In this document: positions 1 to 8,575 of the stretch, piece by piece
Layout: every line of letters starts with the position of its first letter
Numbering within the stretch: the first letter of the stretch is position 1
DNA from: Anaerolineae bacterium
GTDB taxonomy: Bacteria > Chloroflexota > Anaerolineae > Promineifilales > Promineifilaceae
Reading direction: 5' to 3'
DNA: 64,000 nt
Assembly: GCA_023384415.1 (NCBI GenBank)
Contig: JAHDWJ010000024.1
Coordinates: forward strand, 28,844-92,843
Position numbers and translations under genes: made by a program
The notes under the pieces: model-generated
Seen by the model: only the letters and a program-made list of their open reading frames with translations
Told to the model about the DNA's origin: nothing
Database searches by the model: none

Positions 1-183
1 GCGTAGTTTGTCATAGAGGGTGACATCTCCCTCGAGAAAAGTGACGTTATGGCCATTGGCGGCGAGCGCGGCCGCAATCGCCTCAATCGTCGCTTCCGAA
101 TCCAGGTCATCCCAATGATCAGGGGCCATACCGGGCCAGGTGGGGGCATTCTTTATCAGGTTAGCTAACAAAGCAACACGCAT
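1..183 (-). CDS. D-alanine-D-alanine ligase-like ATP-grasp protein, N-terminal fragment
   Basis: The gene runs off the left window edge; only its first 61 codons are visible. They begin MRVALLANLIKNAP and contain DDLDSEATIEAIAAALAANG, the N-terminal preATP-grasp pattern of D-Ala-D-Ala ligase-like proteins, which join two amino acids using ATP. The ATG at 183 follows a GGGAG ribosome binding site. The ATP-grasp core with its catalytic residues is outside the window, so family membership is an inference from the N-terminus and substrate specificity cannot be judged. Confidence 0.7.
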   Translation of the reverse strand, partial: MRVALLANLIKNAPTWPGMAPDHWDDLDSEATIEAIAAALAANGHNVTFLEGDVTLYDKLR

Positions 184-722
184 TATTTTTCTCCCTGGAT
201 GAAAACAACGGATTGAAAAAGAAACAGATTTTGTCCGTGACTTTCCCAATCCGTAGTTGTCCACTGTAATTATCATAATCAGGCCATTAAGCCCAAGTAT
301 GGTTGGTTTAACTCTTCTCAACAAGCTGGCATAAACCAGACAGCCCCATATTGAGAAGGTACGTAATTAATAAGTACAAAGATGCGAAGAACACAAAGTT
401 TCTCAAGAAATTCTTACTGATCTTGGCGTCTTCGCGGTGAAACTCTTGTAAACCTTAGTCGTTACGAAGGTACGTTGATTTTAATGTAGGTTATAAACCT
501 GTCAATAAAAAAAGGGGATCAATTACGTGAATCATCCGCCACTATTTGGTAGCATAGGGGGTGTTCACAGCTTGCGCCAAAGCCAACCATTTTTTGCCCG
601 AAACAACCTGAATGGGGATTATCCTGAATGGTAGGAACTTGTGGGAATCCAGAGGGCCTTAACCCACATGCCCCACTGCTTTTTGGCTGTAAATTCAGGC
701 CTATTTTTGAGGAAGTACCATT
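184..722. other. Intergenic region with a dispersed inverted repeat, no gene seen
   Basis: About 540 bases between divergent genes. Positions 375-445 hold an imperfect inverted repeat built around GATGCGAAGA and TCTTCGCG, of the same style as repeats near 9840, 24110 and 37370. No convincing reading frame is present. Promoters for both flanking genes presumably lie here but none was identified with confidence. Confidence 0.4.
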
Positions 723-1325
723 GTGAATGTGGCCGCCCTGGTGGAAGTGTTAGATACCCGGTTGCCCAATACACCGTTTGTTCGCCCTGGGGGAAGCCTG
801 CTCATTATGGTTGGTTTGCCAGGGACGGGCAAATCGTCGTTGGTGGAAGCCATGGGCCAGGTGCTTCCTTTTGTGGTGATTACGACTGATGAAATACGTC
901 GTTTTTTACCCCAAAAGCCAATCTATACCCCAGCCGAGACGCATTTTATTTACGAACTATGCCACGCTTTAATCAGTTTGCGGCTGAAACGTGGACAGCG
1001 GGTAGTGTTTGATGGCACCAATTATGTGGCGGCCCAGCGACAAAAGCTGTATATCCTGGCCGAGCAGCATGGGGCGATTTTAGCTGTTTGCCATGTGTTG
1101 GTGGCTAAAGATGTCGCCCGGCAGCGGTTAGAGAAACGTATTATCGGTCAGCGGCGGGAGGCAGATATGTCAGAAGCAGATTGGGCCGTATATCAATGGA
1201 TGGTTGAAGCTCAAGAACCGGTGGAGCGGCCGCATCTGGTGCTAGATACGACAGTTATGCCGCTGCAGGTGTTGGCTCAGGAGTTACAGGCATATTGGCT
1301 GGCGTGTGAACAGCCCCCGAGATGA
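723..1325 (+). CDS. P-loop kinase of the AAA_33/zeta-like type
   Basis: A 200-residue cytosolic nucleotide-binding protein. A Walker A motif GLPGTGKSS sits at residues 31-39, followed by TTDEIRR and later FDGTNY and a basic helix (ARQRLEKR), the layout of small polynucleotide-kinase-like or zeta-toxin-like P-loop kinases (AAA_33). The GTG start at 723 is chosen because GAGGAAG lies about nine bases upstream. The stop overlaps the next gene's ATG (ATGA at 1322), which suggests translational coupling with the lipid kinase. The substrate is not evident. Confidence 0.75.
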   Translation: MNVAALVEVLDTRLPNTPFVRPGGSLLIMVGLPGTGKSSLVEAMGQVLPFVVITTDEIRRFLPQKPIYTPAETHFIYELCHALISLRLKRGQRVVFDGTNYVAAQRQKLYILAEQHGAILAVCHVLVAKDVARQRLEKRIIGQRREADMSEADWAVYQWMVEAQEPVERPHLVLDTTVMPLQVLAQELQAYWLACEQPPR

Positions 1326-2332
1326 AGGACCTATGGGACCCCGAAGCTCAAAACTCATTTAAGGCAGGCGTAATTATGCCAATTGGAACCTTGATTTATA
1401 ACCCCACGGCCGGCCCCCTGAATGTCATGGTCACCATCGAAAAGGTGGCTGATTTTTGGCGGGAGCGGGGATGGCAGATGCATGTCGAACCGACCCGGTA
1501 TGCCGGTCATGCGGTAGAGTTAGCTCGATTTGCGGCCGCGGCCGGACAAGAAATGGTCATCGCCGCCGGGGGGGATGGCACGCTGGGCGAAGTGGCCAAT
1601 GGGTTAGCCCACAGCGAGACAACCCTGGCCCTGTTACCGGCGGGCACCGGCAACTCCTTTGCCAAAGAGTTAAAAATGCCCCGTGCCCAACCCTTTAATC
1701 GCAACCATCTACTTAGAGATTGTGAACTGCTGTGGCGCGGCCGCGTCCAGCAGATGGATTTAGGCTGTCAGGGCAGCCGCTTTTGGGTCCTTTGGGCCGG
1801 GGCCGGAGCCGATGGCTACCTGGTCAAACAGATCGAACCCCGCTCCAGGTTATCCAAAAAGCTTGGCCCGGTGGGGTATATGCTGCAAATTTTGCGCCTG
1901 ATTCCCAAATTGCCCCCCATTCAGGCCACCATTCACGTGGATAATCACCGTTATCAAGATACTTTCCTGCTCATCACCATAAGCAACTGCCGCCTTTTTG
2001 CCGGGGGAGAGTTAGTACTTAGCCCCCAGGCCACCTTAGATGATGGTCAATTTGAGGTATGGCTTTTCCCTGGGCACGGGCTGGCCTCCATATTGCGTTA
2101 CTTGTGGCAAATTCGCCTGGGTACCCACACCCATAACCCTGACATCCGGCAGCTAACCGGTCAGCAAATCAGCATCGAAAGTAATTCCCCCCTTTACTAC
2201 CACACCGATGGTGATTTGGGTGGGACAACCCCCATGCACACCACCATTCACCCACGGGCCTTGCGGGTTTTGATTCCTGATAGTGCCCCAGGCGATTTAT
2301 TTCAACAAACGGGCCTCCCCCTGCCACAATAG
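1322..2332 (+). CDS. Diacylglycerol kinase family lipid kinase (YegS/DagK-like)
   Basis: A 336-residue protein predicted to phosphorylate a lipid hydroxyl with ATP. YNPTAGP near residue 27 and GGDGTLGEVANGL near residue 84 are the signature nucleotide-binding motifs of the DAGK catalytic domain. ALLPAGTGNSFAKEL is the second conserved motif of the family. The length suits bacterial YegS-like kinases. The ATG at 1322 overlaps the upstream stop; an alternative ATG at 1376 would start nearer the family's usual N-terminus. The lipid substrate (diacylglycerol, sphingosine-like or other) cannot be told from sequence. Confidence 0.85.
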   Translation: MKDLWDPEAQNSFKAGVIMPIGTLIYNPTAGPLNVMVTIEKVADFWRERGWQMHVEPTRYAGHAVELARFAAAAGQEMVIAAGGDGTLGEVANGLAHSETTLALLPAGTGNSFAKELKMPRAQPFNRNHLLRDCELLWRGRVQQMDLGCQGSRFWVLWAGAGADGYLVKQIEPRSRLSKKLGPVGYMLQILRLIPKLPPIQATIHVDNHRYQDTFLLITISNCRLFAGGELVLSPQATLDDGQFEVWLFPGHGLASILRYLWQIRLGTHTHNPDIRQLTGQQISIESNSPLYYHTDGDLGGTTPMHTTIHPRALRVLIPDSAPGDLFQQTGLPLPQ

Positions 2333-2375
2333 AAGTAGTGAGCAGACTACCGTCCACTACCAGGAAGTAGGAAAG

Positions 2376-3032
2376 ATGAGGAACCTGGAAACTATTCTGA
2401 ATGAATCTGCTTCACGTCATCGCCATTTATGCCCCCGGCAGGTGTTGGGGGCCAGGATGGGGTTGGCCGGCGCGGCCGCGCTCGGTCTCACCATTCCCCG
2501 CACTGACAAACGGCTGCTGATTATCCTGGAAACGGATGGCTGCTTTGCTGATGGGTTAGAGGTAGCCACAGGCTGTACCGTCGGCCATCGTACTCTCAAG
2601 GTGGTGGATTATGGCAAGGTGGCGGCGACGTTTATTGATGTCAAAACAGAGCAGGCAATCCGGGCAGCTCCGCAGCTGGATGTACGGGAGAAGTCGTGGC
2701 AGTTTGCCCCGGGGGAAACCCGCCACTATTTTGCCCAACTGGTAGGCTACCAGCAGATGCCGGACAAGGAATTGTTGACCTTGCAGCCGGTGCATCTGCA
2801 AACACCAATCAGCCAGATTGTGAGCCGGCCAGGGGTGCGGGTAAATTGTACGGCTTGCGGGGAGGAGATTATGAATGAGCGGGAGGTGTGGCGGGGCGCG
2901 GCCGCGTTGTGCCAATCATGTACTGGGAACAGTTACTATTTGCCCACCCCCCTGCCCCTCAGCCGGGGGATGCCAGCCAGCAGTGACCCAACGCTTACGC
3001 GCTGTCACAACGACAGCATGATTCAATTGTAA
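2376..3032 (+). CDS. FmdE/FwdE-family protein with C-terminal zinc ribbon
   Basis: A 218-residue protein of the formylmethanofuran dehydrogenase subunit E family, here surely not part of methanogenesis. DGCFADGLEVATGCTVGHRT around residues 50-69 is the family's cysteine/histidine motif. CTACGEE and CQSC form a C-terminal CxxC pair. The ATG at 2376 follows CAGGAAGTAGG. The last roughly 30 residues after NSYY have no family character and are read antisense through an HNH pseudogene, so the native stop was probably lost and the frame extended. Function in bacteria is unknown; metal or molybdenum-cofactor-related roles have been proposed for the family. Confidence 0.8.
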   Translation: MRNLETILNESASRHRHLCPRQVLGARMGLAGAAALGLTIPRTDKRLLIILETDGCFADGLEVATGCTVGHRTLKVVDYGKVAATFIDVKTEQAIRAAPQLDVREKSWQFAPGETRHYFAQLVGYQQMPDKELLTLQPVHLQTPISQIVSRPGVRVNCTACGEEIMNEREVWRGAAALCQSCTGNSYYLPTPLPLSRGMPASSDPTLTRCHNDSMIQL

Positions 3033-3400
3033 TGCCACAACAGTTGCCCGCCCCCTCGCGGTCAAACCAATGAGATGCGTTCCTTACTGCACTCTATACG
3101 AAATGTTCAAACCATCTCTGTTGGTGGGGATTAAACAAACCAACCAGTTCACCCGTCAAGGGATCAATGGCTTCGGTTTGGTCTCTTTTGAATTGATTGC
3201 AGGGGCGACATGCCTGACAAAGATTAAAAAAATGTTGTTGCTCCCCCCTTTGCGCGAGGATGAATATGGTCAATGGTTAAAGGAACGCCACTGAGCGCAT
3301 GTAAAATCACTTCATCCAGTGAGCGTTGGGTTGCCTGAGCTGTGTACTCAAATCGTTTGTAAAAAAGTTCAGGAATTTTTAGGGTTACTGTTTCCAACAT
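2916..3400 (-). pseudogene. Decayed HNH endonuclease joined to an antitoxin-like N-terminus
   Basis: From the ATG at 3400 (preceded by GAGGTG) the frame starts MLETVTLKIPE and continues as an antitoxin-like small-protein N-terminus. It then passes directly into LTIDHIHPRAKGG, the core of a common HNH nuclease family. A run of seven T shifts the frame. The neighbouring frame continues NLCQACRPCNQFKRDQT, DPLTGELVGLFNP and QQRWFEHF, then meets a TAG where the family has Trp. A further shift yields GTHLIGLTARGRATVVALQL and VTAGWHPP. The order of blocks matches intact HNH homologues, so this is a degraded gene with a deletion that fused it to a neighbour. Its tail overlaps the FmdE-like gene on the other strand. 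Confidence 0.75.
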
Positions 3401-3475
3401 CTTGCACCTCATGGGAATGATTGTCACGAAACATTATAGCATAGAACGCCTTACAGCTTTTATGGGAGGATACAA

Positions 3476-3628
3476 CTGTCCGATAAACCACCTATCCACA
3501 ACCAGTTTATGAACGAGTTTTCCGTGGTCGCGGCCGCCTACGAACAGTCAGGCGTTACCACGTTGGGGATGCCCAATGGGGTAGCCGGGTATACCTGGGT
3601 GAAGGATATGTTGGACGCGGCCGCGTAA
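3476..3628 (+). CDS. Possible small hypothetical protein with CTG start
   Basis: A 50-codon frame starting CTG at 3476, six bases after a good GGGAGG site, reading about 49 residues rich in Ala near two GCGGCCGC palindromes and ending TAA at 3626. No family is recognised. An internal ATG at 3509 gives a 39-residue version. It is followed by a strong terminator, which supports a real transcript ending here, but coding status is uncertain. Confidence 0.35.
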   Translation: MSDKPPIHNQFMNEFSVVAAAYEQSGVTTLGMPNGVAGYTWVKDMLDAAA

Positions 3629-3656
3629 CCAGGATTTCCCCTCTTCCCCTCATCCA

Positions 3657-3697
3657 GGCGCAGGCTCATATTTCTGAGCGGTCTGCGCCTTCTTTTT
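3657..3697 (+). terminator. Rho-independent terminator
   Basis: GGCGCAG (3657-3663) pairs with CTGCGCC (3683-3689). An inner stem GCTCA/TGAGC extends the hairpin, and TTCTTTTT follows immediately. It would end rightward transcription after the small frame at 3476. Confidence 0.8.
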
Positions 3698-3715
3698 GGC
3701 CTATAATGGCAAGGT

Positions 3716-3940
3716 ATGGCGAACGAACCGATCTCCCAGACTTCTCTTACCTGCCCGGTGTGTGGGTTCCGGGAAGAATTAACGATTCCCCCAGACTATT
3801 GACTGGTTTTTCACGAATGTGCCAGTTGTGGCACCAGACTGCGGCCGCGACCCGGGGATTGTTGCGTCTTTTGCTCTTATGCCGATCACCATTGTCTCAG
3901 TAAACAGCGTGAAGCCCTGTCCCGTCCCTATCATCCTTGA
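3716..3940 (+). CDS. GDCCVxC-domain cysteine-rich protein with in-frame TGA (possible selenoprotein or nonsense mutant)
   Basis: Read through one TGA, this frame encodes 74 residues: MANEPISQTSLTCPVCGF, then IPPDY, TGA at codon 29 (3800-3802), LVFHECASCGTRL, PRPGDCCVFCSYAD and a short tail. GDCCVFCSY is the signature of the small GDCCVxC family, and the TGA stands where I recall those proteins having Cys. Immediately downstream GTGCCA/TGGCAC can form a hairpin with a GTTG loop about 22 bases after the TGA, within range of a bacterial SECIS. Everything after the TGA is intact. Either selenocysteine is inserted or this is a fresh nonsense mutation. Start choice (ATG 3716) is by family alignment; the ribosome site is weak. 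Confidence 0.5.
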
Positions 3941-3959
3941 GCCAAACAAAACAGCATGA

Positions 3960-4961
3960 TTATTGTGCGGCATCAGGCACAGGGGCATCGCTCAGCCAAC
4001 CGCTGGCATTTATTCGCAGCAGCAGCTGGGCAACGACCCCTAACACAGGCAGTTCAATGAGTGGGCCAATAACCAGGGCCAGGGCGATGAGCGGCTGTTC
4101 TGGAAAAGCAACCAGAGCAATAGCCAGGGCAATGGGTGAGTTACGGGCCAATGTCGTACAACAGAGCGCGGCGTAATTAGCATAACTCAAGCTGGCCAGG
4201 CGAGCTGTCAGGTAAACCAAAACAAAGTTCACGGCAAAAAAGAGCAAAACAGGGGGCAGGAGTGCCAGAACGACAAGCGGGCTTTCCAGTAATTCCGCTC
4301 CCTCTGAGGCAAACATGGCCACAATAGCCAGACCTAGAAATAAAATCTGACCCGGCTGTATTTTGGGTAGCAATCGTCGTTCTAACCAGTCCGCCCCCTT
4401 CCAGTACAAGAGCAAACGACGCAAGAAAACGGCAGTTAGTAAGGGCAAAAGCAGCACCACGATTACGCTTCTAACCAAAACGGACCATTCCAGCGGAATC
4501 AATGTTCCCGCCAACAATAGCAGATAAAGCGGCAATAGAAGTAGTTGCAGGAATAGATTCCAGGGTAACAAAGCTGTCCCCAAGGCCACGTTACCTCGGG
4601 CGATGTTGGTAAACACCAGATACCAATCGGTGCAGGGGGTGACCATTAGCATGATCAGCCCCAACCACAAAGCAGGTTGTTGACGCAGAAAAATCCAACC
4701 CAACAACCAGGCAAAAAGGGGATTCCAGACAAAGTTAATGAGTAGACTTAACCCTGTAACTTTGCCATGCTTAAAAGCGGCCGCAATCTCTCGTAACGGC
4801 AACTGGATGAAAACGCCGAGCAGCATCAGCAGCAAAAAGGGGAGAATAAACCGCCCAGCCTGTTCAGCCACCCCAGGCACCCGGCTTAACCCCAGGCCAA
4901 TCAGAACGGCCGCCAGGATAATAAACGATTGAAACTTTTCGACAAAACTGATAGGGTGCAT
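3960..4961 (-). CDS. SBF/ACR3-like membrane transporter
   Basis: A 333-residue integral membrane protein with about ten hydrophobic segments. [17 protein letters not shown] near residue 105 resembles the conserved PCT region of the bile-acid:sodium symporter/arsenite-permease (ACR3) superfamily, and a second half-repeat follows. It is the last gene of a minus-strand set with the DUF190-CBS and CrcB genes; the gap to its upstream neighbour is one base. The substrate may be an oxyanion or another small anion; arsenite transport is not proven, since no ars genes are adjacent. Confidence 0.75.
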   Translation of the reverse strand: MHPISFVEKFQSFIILAAVLIGLGLSRVPGVAEQAGRFILPFLLLMLLGVFIQLPLREIAAAFKHGKVTGLSLLINFVWNPLFAWLLGWIFLRQQPALWLGLIMLMVTPCTDWYLVFTNIARGNVALGTALLPWNLFLQLLLLPLYLLLLAGTLIPLEWSVLVRSVIVVLLLPLLTAVFLRRLLLYWKGADWLERRLLPKIQPGQILFLGLAIVAMFASEGAELLESPLVVLALLPPVLLFFAVNFVLVYLTARLASLSYANYAALCCTTLARNSPIALAIALVAFPEQPLIALALVIGPLIELPVLGVVAQLLLRINASGWLSDAPVPDAAQ

Positions 4962-4962
4962 C

Positions 4963-6252
4963 TTAATTTGGGCTGTTTTCTGCTTCTATCAACCCTCGGA
5001 GCAGGCTGGAGCGGCCGAGTAGCCCCACCAGCCGCCCCTGTTCATCTACTACCGGCAGCCGTTTAATGCTGTGCTGGACCATCAGGCGTAACGCTTCGTC
5101 GGGGGTTTCCGCTTCGGCAATGGTGATGACCGGGGTGGTCATCAGGTCTGCCGCGGTTTCACTGGTGTGGGTGAAGGAGATGGTCGCGGCCGCTTGTTGT
5201 CCGGCAATCAACTGCCGCAGTCGGGCAAACAGGCCAGGGTGGGCTTTCTGCTGGCTGCGCTGCAAAATATCCCCATCAGTGATAATTCCTATCGGCCGCC
5301 TGGCTTCATCTATCACCACTATACGGCGGCGGCGGTTGCCCTCCAGGGCGGCCAAGATTTCATCCAACCCTGCCTGGGGAGAGACGGTGGGTACATCCCG
5401 GTAGAGCAGTTCGGCCACCGTTTGACCCTGGCGCATCGGTTCTGGTCCAGTTTCGGCGATGGGTTGATGGTATTCCAGGGTGCGGAGAATATCAATCCGG
5501 CTGATCCAACCAACCAGCTTGCCATCGCTCCCAGCTACCGGCAGCCGTTTGAGGTGGTAGGTATTCATTAACTGCACCGCCTCTCGCAGGGGGGCAGTGG
5601 GGGTGATGGTGATGACGGGTTGGCTCATTAACGCGGCCGCGTCCAATCCCTGGGTCTGTAAACTGTTTACCTGTGCCTGCCATGCGGCCGCTGGCAGTTC
5701 TGTTTGTAAGTCGAGCCGGGAACTCAGCCCGGCCCGGCGCAACAAATCCCCGTCGGTAAGGATGCCCTGGATGCGGCCGCGATCATCCACTACCGGCAGG
5801 CTGCGAAACCCCTTTTGTAACAGCAGCCCCACCACATCAGCTGCCGGAGTATGGGGGGAAACCGTAATCACATCCATTTGCATCACATCTTGCACCAGTT
5901 GCGCCAACGGATCAGGCTGGCGACCAGGGGCATACTGCACCACCTGAAGCCCTTCGAGGGTGATCAGGCCATCATTCACCATGCGCCGTATCTGCGGCAG
6001 CAGCCGCTCCACTGTTTCTGGCTGGTCAATCCACTCAATACGGATGGGCAAATCAGCAGACAAATCGAGGATTGTCGCCGTATGAATGCGGCTGTGTGCC
6101 CCAAACCCGGCCAACCCACGTACCACCGTTGCCCCAGCTGCCCCTTCTCGTTTCAGAAATTGCAGCAGAGCCATATACAAAGGCTTCCCCTGATGGACAT
6201 CCCGTTCGCCAATATAAATGATGACCCGTCGTGCTTTGCCTGGTAATTGCAT
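4963..6252 (-). CDS. DUF190-CBS regulatory protein with four CBS domains
   Basis: A 429-residue soluble protein. Residues 1-110 are a DUF190 (PII-like) domain (RVIIYIGERDVHQGKPLY, FLKREGAAGATVVRGLAGFG). Four CBS repeats follow, each with the VIT(I/V)SP...LPVVD...GILTDGD pattern, near residues 130-185, 210-260, 290-340 and 370-425. CBS pairs usually bind adenosyl ligands, and DUF190 proteins are often encoded beside crcB, as here. The likely role is nucleotide-dependent regulation of the neighbouring transporters. It sits between crcB (6-base gap) and the SBF transporter, so one transcript is likely. Confidence 0.85.
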   Translation of the reverse strand: MQLPGKARRVIIYIGERDVHQGKPLYMALLQFLKREGAAGATVVRGLAGFGAHSRIHTATILDLSADLPIRIEWIDQPETVERLLPQIRRMVNDGLITLEGLQVVQYAPGRQPDPLAQLVQDVMQMDVITVSPHTPAADVVGLLLQKGFRSLPVVDDRGRIQGILTDGDLLRRAGLSSRLDLQTELPAAAWQAQVNSLQTQGLDAAALMSQPVITITPTAPLREAVQLMNTYHLKRLPVAGSDGKLVGWISRIDILRTLEYHQPIAETGPEPMRQGQTVAELLYRDVPTVSPQAGLDEILAALEGNRRRRIVVIDEARRPIGIITDGDILQRSQQKAHPGLFARLRQLIAGQQAAATISFTHTSETAADLMTTPVITIAEAETPDEALRLMVQHSIKRLPVVDEQGRLVGLLGRSSLLRGLIEAENSPN

Positions 6253-6258
6253 ATCGGT

Positions 6259-6645
6259 TTACCCCCCACTTTGCAGCCAACGGGCCAGGGCTACCCCTAG
6301 AATGGCGCAGACAATCCCAGCCACATTGTTGGCCATGATGTTTACCGCTGCCCGCCAGAGCGTGGCTTCGCGGAGTAAATTAATCGTTTCAAAGGTATAT
6401 GAGGAAAATGTGGTGAAGGAACCGAGGAACCCCACCGTCAACAGCAGCCGGGCTTCGGGGGAAAGGGTGAGCCGTCCAGTAGCCAGGGTGAGCAGCAGCC
6501 CCAGGATAAAGCTGCCGGACAGGTTGACGATCAATGTGCCATAAGGAAAATCGGCCCCCAGCCGATTCCCGGCCCAGAGACCAATGAGATAACGGGCGTT
6601 TGCGCCTGCGGCCGCGCCCAAAGCAATTAACAAGTACCGGTTCAT
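6259..6645 (-). CDS. crcB: CrcB/Fluc fluoride channel
   Basis: A 128-residue protein with four transmembrane segments. GAAAGANARYLIG, YGTLIVNLSGSFILG and VGFLGSFTTFSSYTFE match the Fluc/CrcB family, including the conserved Asn-containing helix and the FTTFSS loop. These proteins form dual-topology dimers that export fluoride. A single gene copy suggests a homodimer. No fluoride riboswitch was found upstream. It is the first gene of the crcB, DUF190-CBS, SBF transporter unit. Confidence 0.92.
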   Translation of the reverse strand: MNRYLLIALGAAAGANARYLIGLWAGNRLGADFPYGTLIVNLSGSFILGLLLTLATGRLTLSPEARLLLTVGFLGSFTTFSSYTFETINLLREATLWRAAVNIMANNVAGIVCAILGVALARWLQSGG

Positions 6646-6772
6646 ATAAATGTTACCGAAGATCGCCGCTTATTATATACCCATCGTGGTCATAAAGTAA
6701 TACTCCAGTTGGAGGCTAGAGACTGGAGACTGGTTAATCTCGAGTCTCCCATCGCACTGAAAATGTCAGTTT

Positions 6773-7015
6773 ATGACCGTTGGCAGTATAGCACAGGCTA
6801 TGAATGAAGTTGAAGAGCGGGTGCAGCGATACACTTATGGCGAGGTGAACGATCTGGTTCGCACAGGCGAAGTAGATATGGGTTTTGTCTGTACCAGGGC
6901 TTATACGGTAGAGGGGCGGGAGTTGCCCATGCCTTTGCTGGTGGTCCCTAGACACAAGGTAATACGATGTACGACCGGTTATTTGCTGAAAAAAGCGGCT
7001 GATGTAAAGTTAAAT
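6773..7015 (+). pseudogene. Fragment of a phosphonate-type (PhnD-like) solute-binding protein
   Basis: Residues EERVQRYTYGEVNDLVRTG, EVDMGFVCTRAYTVEG and PLLVVPR match a central part of PhnD-like periplasmic binding proteins. Signal peptide, N-terminal lobe and the C-terminal half are missing. The frame continues with unrelated sequence into the TPR gene. This is best read as a leftover of a deleted transporter gene. Confidence 0.5.
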
Positions 7016-7175
7016 GCGGTCATTCAACGGGTATGGAACAATCAGGTTTACGCAGCCGGCGGCTCTGGTTCGTTTGGCCATGGCCCACAAGCCGGTTGGC
7101 TAAGTTCCGCCCAGACAGGTTTTCGGAAACTTGTCAGGTCTATACTGGCATCCTTCATAATTCCAAAGGAGATAT

Positions 7176-7745
7176 ATGTCACGAAAGAATCAACGGCGTG
7201 CGGCCGCACCCCAGCCCTCATCCCTCACTACCCAGGCCCGGTTTGAGGCGTTATTACGCCGGGGTACAGAGTTGTTGCAGGGCGGCCGCGCTCAAGAAGC
7301 CATCCACCCCCTGGAACTGGCCCATCAACTCCATCCGGATGACCCCCACGCCGCCCATAATTTGAGCAGTGCCTACCTGCTTAGCGGCCGTTTCAAGAAA
7401 GCCCTTCCCCTGTTACAACAATTATTGGCGGCTGATCCGGAGAATGCCCAGTTGTGGCTGAATAGGGGCGCGGCCGCGTTAGGCAATCCCGTTTTGGCCA
7501 CCGATGAACAACAGCGTGAGGCCATTGCCGCCTTTATGAAAGCCCTGGAACTGGACCCGGCCATCCCCAATGCCGCCTACAACATTGGCCTGATCTACCG
7601 GGACCGGGGCGAAACCGTTCAAGCCATTACCTGGTTCCAACGAGCGATCCAGACCAACCCGCACGATACCGATGCACAGAAGATGATCGCCCGGCTGCAA
7701 CAGGCCCAATTGGTGGAAGATCAGGACGATCAGGAAGAAGAGTAA
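7176..7745 (+). CDS. TPR repeat protein
   Basis: A 189-residue protein starting at an ATG preceded by AAAGGAG. After a basic N-terminal tail it carries about four tetratricopeptide repeats (ALLRRGTELLQGGRAQEAIHP, AAHNLSSAYLLSGRFKKALP, QLWLNRGAAAL, AYNIGLIYRDRGETVQAITW) and an acidic C-terminus. TPR arrays mediate protein-protein contacts; no partner is indicated. No signal peptide or membrane segment is visible, so it is probably cytosolic. A bidirectional terminator follows. Confidence 0.85.
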   Translation: MSRKNQRRAAAPQPSSLTTQARFEALLRRGTELLQGGRAQEAIHPLELAHQLHPDDPHAAHNLSSAYLLSGRFKKALPLLQQLLAADPENAQLWLNRGAAALGNPVLATDEQQREAIAAFMKALELDPAIPNAAYNIGLIYRDRGETVQAITWFQRAIQTNPHDTDAQKMIARLQQAQLVEDQDDQEEE

Positions 7746-7787
7746 AATAGTTGCAACCTTGGTATCTATACCAGTTGAACCCCACAA

Positions 7788-7822
7788 TAAAAAAGTCGCG
7801 CCAACTACGCGCGACTTTTTTA
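7788..7822. terminator. Bidirectional intrinsic terminator
   Basis: GTCGCGC (7795-7801) pairs with GCGCGAC (7809-7815), flanked by A6 on the left and T6 on the right. It lies between the convergent TPR and DoxX genes and can serve both. Confidence 0.9.
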
Positions 7823-7855
7823 TTAGTGGCGGACAAAATCATTGTCAGCCGTCGG

Positions 7856-8446
7856 TCAGGCAGGCTGAGTAACTGGCTCTGGTTCTGGTATTTCCGGAGA
7901 AGCCCACCCCCAGGGTGTTCCCAACCAGCGGAGAAGGAAATAGTCAGCCCCAACGTGGCCGGCCACTTTCCAGGCCAGAATGAGGAAGATGGCAATAACA
8001 AACAGCATTGGGTTGACACTGGCGCTGCCGGCCATCATAAAGTTCCAATTCATCGTCGCCCCAAAGAAAGCAGCAATACCGGTAAAAGCGCCAATAATCA
8101 GACCAATACCTACCAGCAGTTCGCCAAAGGTAATCAGTTTGGCAAACCAGGTATAAGCCTGTGCATCCAGCAGCATTTGCAGGAAACTACGGTACCAATC
8201 AAAGGCAACAGCTGGTCGGCCAGTCTCAGGAATCAATACTGCCCGCTCCCAAAACCCTTTTAGGGCCTCACCTGACTGCATCCAGGCAGGGTTAAACAGT
8301 TTGCCCCAACCGGAACCGAGCCACTGCCAGCCAAGCCAGATACGTAGAACCAGCCACAGCCAACCAGAACGGGGGTCACTAAATAACGTTTGCACAAATT
8401 GTGGGTCGCGAATAGCCTGACCTTTTCGGGTAATAAGATGTGCCAT
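7856..8446 (-). CDS. DoxX-family membrane protein
   Basis: A 196-residue protein with four predicted transmembrane segments. LRIWLGWQWLGSGWGKL, ITFGELLVGIGLIIGAFTGIAAFFGATMN and a late segment around AIFLILAWKVAGHVGADYFL match DoxX/SURF4-like proteins (thiosulfate:quinone-oxidoreductase small-subunit type fold). AAAAGGTG precedes the ATG. Its redox role, if any, is not defined by neighbours. The tail faces the shared terminator at 7788-7822. Confidence 0.8.
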   Translation of the reverse strand: MAHLITRKGQAIRDPQFVQTLFSDPRSGWLWLVLRIWLGWQWLGSGWGKLFNPAWMQSGEALKGFWERAVLIPETGRPAVAFDWYRSFLQMLLDAQAYTWFAKLITFGELLVGIGLIIGAFTGIAAFFGATMNWNFMMAGSASVNPMLFVIAIFLILAWKVAGHVGADYFLLRWLGTPWGWASPEIPEPEPVTQPA

Positions 8447-8522
8447 TTTTTCACCTTTTCCTTGTACATATTGTTGTTGGCACTGGCTCTATAAGATTTG
8501 CCAGTCTTTGATAACTATTAAG

Positions 8523-8575
8523 CCTTCCGAAGGTTTTCTCCACTGGTGATCATTGGCAACGAAACCTTCGGAAGG
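8523..8575. repeat. Inverted repeat with 14-bp arms
   Basis: CCTTCCGAAGGTTT (8523-8536) is repeated as AAACCTTCGGAAGG (8562-8575) with 25 bases between. It lies in the roughly 420-base spacer 8447-8868, in which only this repeat and the tRNA terminator were seen. It resembles dispersed intergenic repeats rather than a terminator because no T-run follows. Confidence 0.6.

Noticed and set aside
3070-3294. A 74-codon plus-strand frame
   Set aside because: It is the antisense of the HNH pseudogene, which has clear family blocks.
6646-6780. Fluoride riboswitch upstream of crcB
   Set aside because: A GGCGATC-like string lies near the start codon but the pseudoknot segments of the motif are missing.
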